DNA of 21,538 nt from DATHVR01 sp035461175 (lineage in GTDB: Bacteria; Actinomycetota; Acidimicrobiia; Spongiisociales; ZC4RG35). How positions within the stretch are numbered: position 1 is the stretch's first letter; each line of letters opens with the position of its first letter. The stretch covers positions 1-21,538 of the forward strand of contig DATHVR010000079.1 of assembly GCA_035461175.1 (NCBI GenBank), written 5' to 3'. The position numbers and the translations under genes were made by a program. Shown piece after piece: positions 5,829-12,985 of the stretch. Under the pieces are notes generated by a model. It made no database searches, had not been told where the DNA came from, and saw only the letters and a program-made list of their open reading frames with translations.

Positions 5829-7467
5829 GCCCGGAGTGCTTCCCGGCGTTCGGTCGGCGGTAACGGAGACGCCAACCTGGGCGGAGTTGGCGGGATCACA
5901 GCTCGGCTACGCCCTGCGAGAGTTGTGGCGGTCGCGTCTGGTCCTGGTGTTTACCTTCGCACTTCCACTGGTGTGGCTGGTTGTGATCGGGCTGCTGGCC
6001 GGCAACGAGGCCGTGGACGAGGCGACGGGAGGGCGGGTGATGCAGTTCGTCACCCCCGTCGCCGCCGCCATGGGCCTGCTCTTCGCCACCTACCCGACGC
6101 TGGCGATGAGCCTGGCGGAGGCGCGTGACAAGCAGATCCTCAAGCGCCTGCGCGGCACCCCACTTCCGATGTGGGCCTATCTTGCTGGCCGGATCGGGGC
6201 GGTGATTGTGTTCGCCCTCGCCGCCGTAGCGGTGATGCTGATTGTCGGGGTGGTGGTGTTCGATATCGAGCTGCTGGGACGGACCCTTCCAGCCACGCTC
6301 GTGACCCTGGTGGTGGGCATCGTCTCGCTCTCCGCCCTCGGAATGGCCGTGGGGGCGATGTCGCCGTCCACCTCCTTCGCCCAGGCCTTCTCGATCGGTT
6401 CGACCGTAATCCTGCTCTTTCTGTCCGGGATGTTCACCATCGGCGCCGAGATGCCGTCCTGGGTCGAACGAGTGGGAGCGTGGTTCCCCCTCAGCCACCT
6501 CTCCACCGCCCTCCAGGACCAGTTCAATCCCTTCTTGACCGGCTGGGGGTGGGATCTCTCCGCCCTGGCGGTCATGGCGCTCTGGGGTGTGGGTGGGGCG
6601 GGGCTGGCGGGGTACGGCCTGACGCGGATTCGGAGCGCAGGCCGGGGAGGGACGGTGGCGCCCGGCGAGGTCACGGCGCCACGGGTGGCCGTCTCCCGGG
6701 TGGACCCGCCCCCCACCGCGAGGCTGGTGGCCTACCAGGCCCGGTGGGCGACTCGAGCCGCCTGGCGCGACGCCGGCTGGGTGTTCTTCGCCGTCATGAT
6801 GCCGGTCGGGCTGTATGCCCTGATGGCTGCCATCTACGGCGACTCCGGGTTCCAGCCGACCGGGAGGGAGTTCTCGTTCTTCTTCGCCTTCGGGATCGTC
6901 GCCTACGGCATCGGCGTGACCGCCTTCATCAACATGCCCGAGGCGGTCGCCACCGCCCGGGACAAGGGACTACTGAAGCGACTGCGGGGAACTCCCGTGT
7001 CGATGGCCCAGTACCTGGGCGGCCGGATGGCATCGGTGCTGTGGATCGCCTTCATAACGGCGCTGCTGATCTTCGCCGTCGGCGTCGGCTTGTTCGGTGT
7101 GGACCTGGCTCCGGCGGGTATCCCGCTTGCCCTGCTGGTCGTTCTGGTGGGGGCGCTGACCCTGGCCGCCTGCGGGCTGGCGCTGGCGGCGATCACCCCG
7201 ACCGCCCGGGCGATGGCGGCGGTGGGGCTGGGAATCCTCCTGCCCCTGGCCTTCTTCTCTGACATTTTCGTGATCGGGACGACCACCCCGGCCTGGATGG
7301 GTGTGGTCGGGTCGCTCTTCCCGCTCCGCCACTTCCTCTACGCCCTGGTCCACGCCCTCGACCCGGCCGGCGCCCCGGTGGCGTGGACGAATCTGGCGGT
7401 GATGGTGGCCTGGCTGGTGCTGGCGGGGGCGGTGGCGGTGCGCAAGTTCCGTTGGGAGCCGGACTGA
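5818..7467 (+). CDS. ABC-2 type transporter permease, tandem-duplicated membrane domains
   Basis: The 549-aa product is the membrane part of a DrrB-like exporter. It contains two homologous halves, each with about six hydrophobic segments. The internal repeat is evident from DKQILKRLRGTPLPMWAYL (about residue 103) and DKGLLKRLRGTPVSMAQYL (about residue 381), each after a cytoplasmic loop and before a membrane segment. Each half ends in the ABC-2 pattern of a hydrophobic hairpin followed by FPL and a histidine (WFPLSHLSTAL, LFPLRHFLYAL). One chain can therefore supply both membrane domains of the transporter. The ATG at 5818 overlaps the predicted ATPase stop (5826-5828) by 11 bases, as expected for a coupled pair. 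The substrate is unknown; drugs or lipids are typical for the family. Confidence 0.88.
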   Translation: MRAEPGVLPGVRSAVTETPTWAELAGSQLGYALRELWRSRLVLVFTFALPLVWLVVIGLLAGNEAVDEATGGRVMQFVTPVAAAMGLLFATYPTLAMSLAEARDKQILKRLRGTPLPMWAYLAGRIGAVIVFALAAVAVMLIVGVVVFDIELLGRTLPATLVTLVVGIVSLSALGMAVGAMSPSTSFAQAFSIGSTVILLFLSGMFTIGAEMPSWVERVGAWFPLSHLSTALQDQFNPFLTGWGWDLSALAVMALWGVGGAGLAGYGLTRIRSAGRGGTVAPGEVTAPRVAVSRVDPPPTARLVAYQARWATRAAWRDAGWVFFAVMMPVGLYALMAAIYGDSGFQPTGREFSFFFAFGIVAYGIGVTAFINMPEAVATARDKGLLKRLRGTPVSMAQYLGGRMASVLWIAFITALLIFAVGVGLFGVDLAPAGIPLALLVVLVGALTLAACGLALAAITPTARAMAAVGLGILLPLAFFSDIFVIGTTTPAWMGVVGSLFPLRHFLYALVHALDPAGAPVAWTNLAVMVAWLVLAGAVAVRKFRWEPD

Positions 7468-7474
7468 AAGATCG

Positions 7475-7523
7475 TTCTGTGGGCCGGAAATGACGCCGCA
7501 GGCGCCATTTCCGGCCCACAGAA
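7475..7523. terminator. Long perfect inverted repeat between convergent ABC and hydrogenase operons
   Basis: TTCTGTGGGCCGGAAATG (7475-7492) is exactly complementary to 7506-7523, an 18-bp arm. After an A/C mismatch, CGCC and GGCG extend it by 4 bp around a GCA loop. It sits between the permease stop (7467) and the hypC stop (7528), where a bidirectional terminator would be needed. No T-run is present on either strand, so it may be an atypical terminator or a dispersed palindromic repeat. Its first 13 bases recur at 14692-14704. Confidence 0.6.
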
Positions 7524-7527
7524 TGGA

Positions 7528-7743
7528 TCAGTCGAGGAGGTCGAGGGTGGCCCGCGCCTCGGCGGGCGAGAGCAGACGGATGGCGTATCCCGAGTGGACG
7601 ACGACGTAATCGCCGACGACGGCTTCGGGCACCATCACCAGATCCACCGTTTTCTCGCTTCCGGCACTCTCGGCCATGGCCGGGATCGAAGCCGCGGTGG
7701 GCTCACCCACCGAAACGATCCGGGCGGGCACCGCCACGCACAT
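7528..7743 (-). CDS. hypC: Hydrogenase maturation chaperone HypC/HybG family
   Basis: HypC carries the Fe(CN)2CO precursor with HypD and guides it to the apo-large subunit of [NiFe] hydrogenases. The 71-aa product has the family's N-terminal MCVAVPARIV, in which Cys2 is the essential residue, and the conserved GDYVVVHSGYAIRLL segment. Length is normal. It is the last gene of the hydrogenase operon, 4 bases after the HypA-like gene. HypD, its obligate partner, is not in the window and must be encoded elsewhere if this system is functional. Confidence 0.93.
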   Translation of the reverse strand: MCVAVPARIVSVGEPTAASIPAMAESAGSEKTVDLVMVPEAVVGDYVVVHSGYAIRLLSPAEARATLDLLD

Positions 7744-7747
7744 GGCT

Positions 7748-8005
7748 TCAGGCCTCCGCCACGGTGATCGACACCAGGCGCACCGAGATCGCCCCGGCCT
7801 CCTGCAGGTCGTCGGATTCCTCCACCACGATCTCGGGACAGAAGGGCCACTCGCTTTCCGCCCAGTGACGGGCCGCCTGCTCCACCGCCGCCGGCCTGAG
7901 GCCGCTCAGGGCGCCCACCTGCAGCCGGAGACCGGTCACTCTGCGCCCGCCGGCGGCAGCTTCAGCCCGGCGCATCACATCCCCCAGCACGCCGGTCTCA
8001 TGCAT
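7748..8005 (-). CDS. HypA-like nickel insertion protein lacking the zinc-finger segment
   Basis: HypA delivers nickel to [NiFe] hydrogenase large subunits. This 85-aa protein keeps the N-terminal MHE, whose His2 is the nickel ligand, then RVTGLRLQVGALSGLRPAAVEQAARHW, which is the conserved alpha/beta core, and ends ISVRLVSITV, matching the HypA C-terminus. The usual family length is about 113-118 aa, with a zinc finger of two CXXC pairs between the core and the last strand. Here that segment is missing and only one cysteine remains (in PFCPEI). The frame is clean and the ends are conserved, so this looks like a compact variant, not decay. The ATG at 8005 is chosen because it yields MHE and overlaps the protease stop by 8 bases. 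Confidence 0.85.
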   Translation of the reverse strand: MHETGVLGDVMRRAEAAAGGRRVTGLRLQVGALSGLRPAAVEQAARHWAESEWPFCPEIVVEESDDLQEAGAISVRLVSITVAEA

Positions 8006-8423
8006 GGTCGAGCTCCTCGACCAGTTCCTCGATCGAGGCGGCCACGGCCGGGGACAGCCCGGCGCCGGGGAAGAGGTCACCGACCTCGATCCCGTACACG
8101 GTCAGCCGGGGAGGCAGTCGCTTGAGCGCTCGCGCCAGCTCCACCGCCTGGCTCACCCCGATCGAGTGGGTGCTGGTGGCAAGGGTGGAGGCCGGGACCC
8201 GCTGCGCGGCGGCATCGAATCGGTGGATGGTCCCGGCCGGGGCTCCCGACCGGGCGGCGTCGACAACCACCACATCGTCGACGCTGTCCCACAGGTCGAT
8301 CAGCTCGAGAAAGCCGCCGACCTGCTCGGTGGCGGGAACCACCTGCATGCGACGGGCGACTTCGAGCCCGGCGGCGTCATCGCCCCGGGTCGGATTGCCC
8401 ACTCCGATCACCAGGCGGTTCAC
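7998..8423 (-). CDS. Hydrogenase maturation endopeptidase (HyaD/HybD/HycI family)
   Basis: This 141-aa protease would remove the C-terminal peptide of the large subunit after nickel insertion. It begins with the family motif LVIGVGNPTRGDDAAGLEVA, which contains the nickel-sensing Asp (GDD). VVVDAARSGAPAGTIHRFD follows, then a STHSIGVSQAVELA stretch, in which the His is the third metal-site residue, and YGIEVGD near the end. The GTG start at 8423 overlaps the large-subunit stop by 4 bases (GTGA) and gives the normal N-terminus. The substrate is almost certainly the large subunit encoded directly upstream, which still has a C-terminal extension after its final His. Confidence 0.92.
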   Translation of the reverse strand: MNRLVIGVGNPTRGDDAAGLEVARRMQVVPATEQVGGFLELIDLWDSVDDVVVVDAARSGAPAGTIHRFDAAAQRVPASTLATSTHSIGVSQAVELARALKRLPPRLTVYGIEVGDLFPGAGLSPAVAASIEELVEELDHA

Positions 8424-9712
8424 ACTCGGTCCACCTCGAGGTCGAGGAAGTGGGTGGCACAGGAGATGCAGGGGTCGTAGCAGCGGATGGCCTGCTCCAG
8501 TTCCCACTGCAGGCGCTCGTCGTCGTAGTGGGCCCGTCCGGATACGTATGCGCGGAGGTCGTCTTCGATGCTGAGCTGGTTCTGAGAAGTGGGAGGGACG
8601 ATGTGGGCGTCGGTGATGAAGCCCTCCTCGTCGATGTCGTAGCGGTGGTAGCACAAGCCGCGCGGAGCCTCGGATGCCCCGTGCCCGGTCACCCCTCTCG
8701 GTTCGACCTCGACCCAGGGAGAGTCGGGACGCGAGTACAAGTCGATGAGACGGAGCGCCTCCTCGCAGGCGAAGACGATCTCGACCATGCGCACGAGGAT
8801 GCTGCGGAAAGGGTTGTTGCATGTCGGTCCCAGCCCGGCCCGGTCCGCCGCCTCCCGGGCTCGGGGCGTGAGGCGGTCCGAGTTGAGGGAGTAGCGGGCC
8901 ATCGGGCCGACGTGGTAGGCCCCGTGGCCCTTGCGCCGGGCGTGGAGGGCGTTGGACCAGGCCACGTGCTCCTCCTCGAAATGTAGGGGCCACTCGTCGA
9001 CGGCAATGTCGAGTCCCCGATTGGAGACGATGCGGCCTTCGTGGATGGCGTATTCGTCGGGATGGCTGAGGGCGACGAACTCGTAGTCGCGGTGGAAGTC
9101 GGGGAAGGGGAGCCCGGTCAGCCAATCCACCGCCTCGAGGGCCGCCTCCAGCGCCCACTCGAGGTCGGGGACGAGGATCTGTAGCTCGACCGGGGAGGGG
9201 GCCCGGTAGAAGCCGCCGACCCGGAAGTTGATCGGGTGGACCTCGCGTCCGCCCAGAAGGGTCATGATCTGGTTGCCGATCTTCTTGAGACGAAGCGCCA
9301 TCTGCACCTGGTCGGGATAGTCGGTGGCCATATGAATGGCGCTGTCGTAGCCCAGGAAGTCGGGGGCGTGGAGGAAGAACACGTGGAGGGCGTGACTCTC
9401 GATCCACTCGCCGCAGTAGATGAGTCGCCGCAGGGCCCGCAGGCCACCTTCCAGGCGAACCCCGGCCGCCGACTCCATGGCGTTGGCGGAACTGGTCTGG
9501 TAGGCGATGGGGCATATTCCGCAGATGCGGGCCGTGATGTCGGGCGCCTCGGAGAAGCGCCGGCCGCGCAGGAATGCCTCGAAGAAGCGGGGTGGCTCGA
9601 AGATTTTGAACTGGAGGTCGACCACCTCGTCGTCCTTCAGCTTCAGGTACATGGCTCCTTCGCCCTCGACCCGGGCGAGGTAGTCGACGGAGATCTCACG
9701 ATCGTTGCTCAT
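8420..9712 (-). CDS. hyhL: [NiFe] hydrogenase large subunit, group 3b-like (HyhL)
   Basis: This catalytic subunit carries the NiFe(CN)2CO centre. In the 430-aa product the N-terminal ligand pair is Cys64/Cys67 in RICGICPIAY. The C-terminal pair is Cys415/Cys418 in CYDPCISCATHF. His421 ends the conserved motif and the last nine residues form the peptide removed by the maturation protease. The DPCISC form and the partner subunits fit group 3b (bidirectional NADP-linked, sulfhydrogenase-type) enzymes. All four ligands are Cys, so it is not a NiFeSe enzyme. ATG at 9712 is preferred over an in-frame GTG at 9721; TGAGG lies just upstream. It overlaps the small-subunit gene by 17 bases. Confidence 0.93.
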   Translation of the reverse strand: MSNDREISVDYLARVEGEGAMYLKLKDDEVVDLQFKIFEPPRFFEAFLRGRRFSEAPDITARICGICPIAYQTSSANAMESAAGVRLEGGLRALRRLIYCGEWIESHALHVFFLHAPDFLGYDSAIHMATDYPDQVQMALRLKKIGNQIMTLLGGREVHPINFRVGGFYRAPSPVELQILVPDLEWALEAALEAVDWLTGLPFPDFHRDYEFVALSHPDEYAIHEGRIVSNRGLDIAVDEWPLHFEEEHVAWSNALHARRKGHGAYHVGPMARYSLNSDRLTPRAREAADRAGLGPTCNNPFRSILVRMVEIVFACEEALRLIDLYSRPDSPWVEVEPRGVTGHGASEAPRGLCYHRYDIDEEGFITDAHIVPPTSQNQLSIEDDLRAYVSGRAHYDDERLQWELEQAIRCYDPCISCATHFLDLEVDRV

Positions 9713-10478
9713 AGGCCTCACTCATCTCACGGAATTCCGGGGCGTAGGCGTTGAAAGTGCGCAGGGCCCGGACCAGGTCGCCGTCGCCCACACCCAGGCC
9801 CCGCCACCACTCGGCGAGCGAGACCATGTTGGGAGAGCGGCTGGGACCGAAGCATCCGTAGCAGCCGCGGTCGTAGGCGGGACAGATCGCCCCACACCCG
9901 GCCTGGGTGACCGGACCCAGACAGGGGATCTGCTGGGCGACCATCACGCAGTTTGTCCCGCGCAGCTTGCACTCGACGCACACGCTGTGGCCGGGGAGGT
10001 TGGGTTTTCGACCATGGAGAAAGGCTTCGACAACTTCCAGGAGCTGCACCTTGGAGATCGGGCAGCCCCGCAGCTCGAAATCGACCTCGACATGGTCGGC
10101 AATGGGAGTCGAGGTCTGGAGGGTGGAGATGAACTCGGGATGGGCATAGACGATCGAGGTGAACTCCTCCACGTCGGCCCAGTTGCGCAGCGCCTGGATA
10201 CCTCCCGCGGTGGCGCAGGCGCCGATCGTGACCAGGACGTCGGAGCGCCGGCGGATGTCGTGGATCCTGTCGGCGTCGTGGCGGGTGGTCACCGACCCTT
10301 CCACCAGCGAGAGGTCGTAGCGCCCTTCGATCTCACCTTTGGTAGCTTCCGGGAAGTAAGCGATGTCCACCGCGCCCGCGATGTCGAGCAGATGGTCCTC
10401 GGCGTCGAGGAGAGTCAGCTGGCAACCGTCGCACGAGGCGAATTTCCACACGGCCAGCCGGGGTTTGGAGTTGGTCAT
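9696..10478 (-). CDS. hyhS: [NiFe] hydrogenase small subunit, group 3b-like (HyhS)
   Basis: This electron-transfer subunit holds three iron-sulfur clusters and pairs with the large subunit. The 260-aa product starts MTNSKPRLAVWKFASCDGCQ, with the proximal CXXC at Cys16/Cys19 and no Tat signal peptide, so the enzyme is cytoplasmic. Further ligands are seen in IGACATAGGIQ, ELRGCPISK, CVECKLRGTNCV, IPCLGPVTQAGCGAICPAYDRGCYGCFGP. ATG at 10478 overlaps the flavoprotein stop by 4 bases (ATGA). The longer upstream open frame is the flavoprotein gene read in another phase. Confidence 0.93.
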   Translation of the reverse strand: MTNSKPRLAVWKFASCDGCQLTLLDAEDHLLDIAGAVDIAYFPEATKGEIEGRYDLSLVEGSVTTRHDADRIHDIRRRSDVLVTIGACATAGGIQALRNWADVEEFTSIVYAHPEFISTLQTSTPIADHVEVDFELRGCPISKVQLLEVVEAFLHGRKPNLPGHSVCVECKLRGTNCVMVAQQIPCLGPVTQAGCGAICPAYDRGCYGCFGPSRSPNMVSLAEWWRGLGVGDGDLVRALRTFNAYAPEFREMSEAYEQRS

Positions 10479-11326
10479 AGCTCGGGTACCCGCAGCATCG
10501 GAACCACCCTCGAGTAGGGGAACACCGGACCCTTCCAACAGACGAAGTCGGGCCCGAACTGGCAATGGCCGCAAAAGCCGATGGCACACTTCATGTTCCG
10601 CTCCAGGCTGACGTAGATCGAGTCTTCGGCCACTCCTTCGGCGGCGAGATGGCGCCCCACCACCTTCATCATGATTTCCGGCCCGCACAGCATCGCCACC
10701 GTCTCCTCGGGGGCGTAGGCGACCCGCGACAGCAACCCGGTCACCACTCCGACGTCGCCCAGCCAGTCCTCGTCGGGACGGTCCACCGTCACCTCCACCT
10801 CCATGTCGAAGCGCGCCCTCCACTCGTGCACCTGGGAGGCGAAGAGGAGATCGGCGGGGGTGCGGGCACCGTAGATGATCGAGACGCTGCGGTAGTGGGC
10901 CCGTCGGGCGAGCACGTCGTAGACGACAGGGCGGAGCGGCGCCAGACCGATCCCGCCCCCCACCACCACCAGGTCGCGGTCGGCGGCGGCCTCGGTGGGC
11001 CAGCCAGTGCCGTAGGGACCGCGCACGCCCACCACGTCGCCCGGTCTGAGGTCGACGATGGCACGGGTGACGGCCCCGACCGAGCGGACGGTATGTACGA
11101 GGACGTCGGGACGGGAGGGATCGCCCGAGATCGAGATCGGGACCTCTCCCACACCGAACACGTAGAGCATCGTGAATTGGCCGGGGGCGAACACCAGTTC
11201 CCGGCCGTCCTCGGGAACCAGTTCGAGGGTGGCGGTGTCGGCGGTGTTCTGGTGGTGGGAGGTGACCCGGAATGCCCGGGGGAGCATCGGCTCGGTGGGT
11301 GGGGCAGGCACGGATGTCATCGTCAT
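10475..11326 (-). CDS. hyhG: Hydrogenase FAD/NAD(P)-binding subunit, group 3b-like (HyhG)
   Basis: This is the diaphorase subunit, which passes electrons between the hydrogenase clusters and NAD(P). The 283-aa product belongs to the ferredoxin-NADP reductase/dihydroorotate dehydrogenase electron-transfer family. It has an N-terminal FAD-binding barrel with PISISGDPS, an NAD(P)-binding domain with VVVGGGIGLAPLRPVV, and MLCGPEIMM. A C-terminal cysteine cluster, CAIGFCGHCQFGPDFVC, would ligate a [2Fe-2S] centre. The start at 11326 overlaps the cyclic-nucleotide-binding gene by 4 bases (ATGA), and its stop overlaps the small-subunit start in the same way. NADP versus NAD preference cannot be read from the sequence. 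Confidence 0.9.
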   Translation of the reverse strand: MTMTSVPAPPTEPMLPRAFRVTSHHQNTADTATLELVPEDGRELVFAPGQFTMLYVFGVGEVPISISGDPSRPDVLVHTVRSVGAVTRAIVDLRPGDVVGVRGPYGTGWPTEAAADRDLVVVGGGIGLAPLRPVVYDVLARRAHYRSVSIIYGARTPADLLFASQVHEWRARFDMEVEVTVDRPDEDWLGDVGVVTGLLSRVAYAPEETVAMLCGPEIMMKVVGRHLAAEGVAEDSIYVSLERNMKCAIGFCGHCQFGPDFVCWKGPVFPYSRVVPMLRVPEL

Positions 11327-11784
11327 GAGGCGGGCCTTCCGTACAGATCGAGAAGCTGGATGCGGGTGCGATGGAGCCGGGTGGCGGTCTCCCGGGCGAT
11401 CACTTCGAGTATGCGGCGGGCGAGGTCGGGCTCGGCCTCACAGCGGCGCCGGACGGCGTCGGCGTCGAAGGCGGCCAGCATGGTGCCGACCACGGCCCGG
11501 GCTCGCCAGTTCCACCGGGAAGACGGAAAGAACCAACTCAGGCCGACCAGGTCACCTTTGCCCAGAGTTTGGATCGCCATCGGCCGCCGCCCGGGGCTGG
11601 TCATCTCGAGGCCGATCCTTCCCTCGCTGATGATGTAGAAGGTGTCGGCGGCCTCCCCCTCGTCGAATAGGACCTCGCCGGCTTCGAGTTCGACCTGGTG
11701 GGCGATCGACTCGAAGAAGACGGTGTCCTGGCCGGATAGTCCGGCCAGGAGGGGGCTCACGGCGGTCAGTGCCTTCAGGTCCAT
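11323..11784 (-). CDS. Stand-alone cyclic nucleotide-binding domain protein within the hydrogenase operon
   Basis: The 153-aa product is a single Crp-like cyclic nucleotide-binding beta-roll. It includes GEVLFDEGEAADTFYIISEG (the first conserved glycine strands) and a phosphate-binding-cassette-like GLSWFFPSSRWNWRARAV, whose RAR stretch occupies the position of the cAMP-binding arginine. A C-terminal helix follows (RRILEVIARETATRLHRTRI) but there is no helix-turn-helix, so it is not a Crp/Fnr transcription factor. It lies between the two electron-transfer subunits, overlapping both neighbours (10 bases with HyhB, 4 with HyhG). A regulatory subunit that senses a nucleotide or assists the complex is inferred. 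Similar proteins occur, to my recollection, in other actinobacterial group 3b operons. Confidence 0.85.
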   Translation of the reverse strand: MDLKALTAVSPLLAGLSGQDTVFFESIAHQVELEAGEVLFDEGEAADTFYIISEGRIGLEMTSPGRRPMAIQTLGKGDLVGLSWFFPSSRWNWRARAVVGTMLAAFDADAVRRRCEAEPDLARRILEVIARETATRLHRTRIQLLDLYGRPAS

Positions 11785-12905
11785 ACCGTCTCCTCGCTGG
11801 CCCGGATCGCCGCCGCCTGACGGGTGATGTCGATGCCCACCGGGCACCAGGTGATGCAGCGCCCGCAGCCGACACAGCCCGAGGTACCGAACTGGTCGTA
11901 CCAGGAGGCGAGTTTGTGTGTCATCCACTGGCGGTACCGGGCCCGGGTCGAGGCGCGTACGGGCACCCCGTGGAGGTTGCTGAAGTCCATGGTGAAGCAC
12001 GAGTCCCAACGCCGGGACCGGCTGGCGATGCCGGTGTCGAGCGCCACCTGGTCCTCGGTGGTGGAGCAGAAACAGGTGGGGCAGACGAGCGTGCAGTTGG
12101 TGCAGGCGAGACAGCGGTCGGTGACCTCGTCCCACTGCGGGTGCTCGGGGTTGGACTGCAGCATCTGCTTGATGTCGGTCGTGTCCAGCGACCTGCCCAT
12201 CGACGCTTCCGAGGCGGCGAGTATTTGGCCCACCCGGTGCAGGTCGGCAGCATCCGCGGGGCGGGAAGGAATCTCGGCCAGGATGGCGGCGCCGGCTTCA
12301 CTTCCGGCTTCGAAGACGAAGTAGTGCTCGTCGGGTTCGATCACCTCGGTCAGGACGAGGTCGTATCCCGCCTCCGCCCGGGGGCCGGTCTCCATCGACA
12401 CGCAGAAGCAGGTGCCGCCCGGGGCGCCGCAGTTGACGGCGATCGTGAACAGTCCCTGTCGGGCGGCCGAGTAGGTGCGGTCGTGGGGCCCACCCCCCAT
12501 GAAGACTCGATCCTGGATCCCGATCGCGGCCAGTTCGCAGGCGCGGATCCCCAAGAAGGCGTAGCGGGGGGTGGGCGCCGTCGTCTGCACGAATTCGAGG
12601 GCGCCGTTCTGAGGGCGGACTTCGAACAGGGTGCTGCGGCGGGGGTAGAGGAACTCCTTCCAGGAGTGCTGGCCGAGGGCGTAACCGAACAGCGCCCGGT
12701 CCGGGCGGGGAACCAACTCGTAGCGGCCGCCATCCTGGCGGTCCGTCCACCCGATCGGGAGATCGTCGACGGACGCCAGGGGTGCGTAGGTGATGGCGTG
12801 GTCGCGGACCGTGGGTCCCAGCACCGTGAAACCGCTGGAGCGGAGGGCCGTGAAGAGAGAGTCGAAGTCTGCTCGGGCGACCGCCACCGGGCTCATGGAG
12901 TTCAT
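11775..12905 (-). CDS. hyhB: Hydrogenase iron-sulfur (beta) subunit, group 3b-like (HyhB)
   Basis: This 376-aa electron-transfer subunit belongs to the 4Fe-4S dicluster/hydrogenase beta-chain family. The N-terminal two thirds include RACELAAIGIQDRVFMGGG and AVNCGAPGGTCFCVSMETG, typical of the sulfhydrogenase beta subunit. The C-terminal part has two ferredoxin-type motifs, CLACTNCTLVCPTCFC and CVGCGRCITWCPVG. It would link the small subunit to the flavoprotein HyhG. It is the first gene of the operon. ATG at 12905 is taken; an ATG three codons later (12896) is possible. A -10-like TACTGT lies 10 bases upstream. Confidence 0.92.
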   Translation of the reverse strand: MNSMSPVAVARADFDSLFTALRSSGFTVLGPTVRDHAITYAPLASVDDLPIGWTDRQDGGRYELVPRPDRALFGYALGQHSWKEFLYPRRSTLFEVRPQNGALEFVQTTAPTPRYAFLGIRACELAAIGIQDRVFMGGGPHDRTYSAARQGLFTIAVNCGAPGGTCFCVSMETGPRAEAGYDLVLTEVIEPDEHYFVFEAGSEAGAAILAEIPSRPADAADLHRVGQILAASEASMGRSLDTTDIKQMLQSNPEHPQWDEVTDRCLACTNCTLVCPTCFCSTTEDQVALDTGIASRSRRWDSCFTMDFSNLHGVPVRASTRARYRQWMTHKLASWYDQFGTSGCVGCGRCITWCPVGIDITRQAAAIRASEETVWT

Positions 12906-12908
12906 ACC

Positions 12909-12929
12909 GAGGCCGACAGTAACGGCCTC
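12909..12929. promoter_or_regulatory. Inverted repeat overlapping the hydrogenase promoter (candidate operator)
   Basis: GAGGCCG (12909-12915) and CGGCCTC (12923-12929) are perfect inverted arms around ACAGTAA. Read on the - strand the centre is TTACTGT, containing the TACTGT that serves as the best -10 candidate for the hydrogenase operon. A repeat framing the -10 hexamer could be a repressor site, or a short 5' RNA hairpin if transcription starts further upstream. Confidence 0.4.
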
Positions 12930-12941
12930 GATCGCTCCCAG

Positions 12942-12959
12942 TAGGGTCTCGCGACCCTA
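12942..12959. promoter_or_regulatory. Inverted repeat in the divergent hydrogenase/EamA promoter region
   Basis: TAGGGTC (12942-12948) and GACCCTA (12953-12959) are perfect inverted arms around TCGC. The site lies upstream of the candidate hydrogenase -10 and near the expected -35 of the divergent EamA gene, where an activator or a shared regulator would bind. It does not match the mycobacterial DosR box well (GGGTC, not GGGACT). The regulator is unknown. Confidence 0.45.
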
Positions 12960-12979
12960 TTCGGGGATGGCGGGCCGAG

Positions 12980-12985
12980 TACGGT
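12980..12985 (+). promoter_or_regulatory. Candidate -10 element of a leaderless promoter for the EamA transporter gene
   Basis: TACGGT (TANNNT) lies exactly 7 bases before the ATG at 12993, matching ispH and der. There is no purine-rich Shine-Dalgarno in the gap (TGGCCGC). Its -35 region would overlap the 12942-12959 inverted repeat. Confidence 0.4.

Noticed and set aside
7475..7523. Palindrome as a CRISPR repeat or insertion-sequence end.
   Set aside because: There is no periodic array, no transposase and no target duplication nearby; its position between two stops favours a terminator or dispersed palindrome.
8420..8470. Possible NiFeSe hydrogenase, given the selenoprotein candidate in the same window.
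   Set aside because: The C-terminal metal-binding motif reads DPCISC with both cysteines encoded, and no TGA interrupts the frame.
9696..10823. Long 375-codon version of the hydrogenase small subunit.
   Set aside because: The extra N-terminal part is the flavoprotein gene in another frame. The ATG at 10478 gives the standard start with a 4-base overlap.
12942..12959. DosR-type binding site controlling the hydrogenase.
   Set aside because: The palindrome has GGGTC/GACCC arms. The DosR box requires GGGACT-type arms with an A/T centre, so the match is poor.
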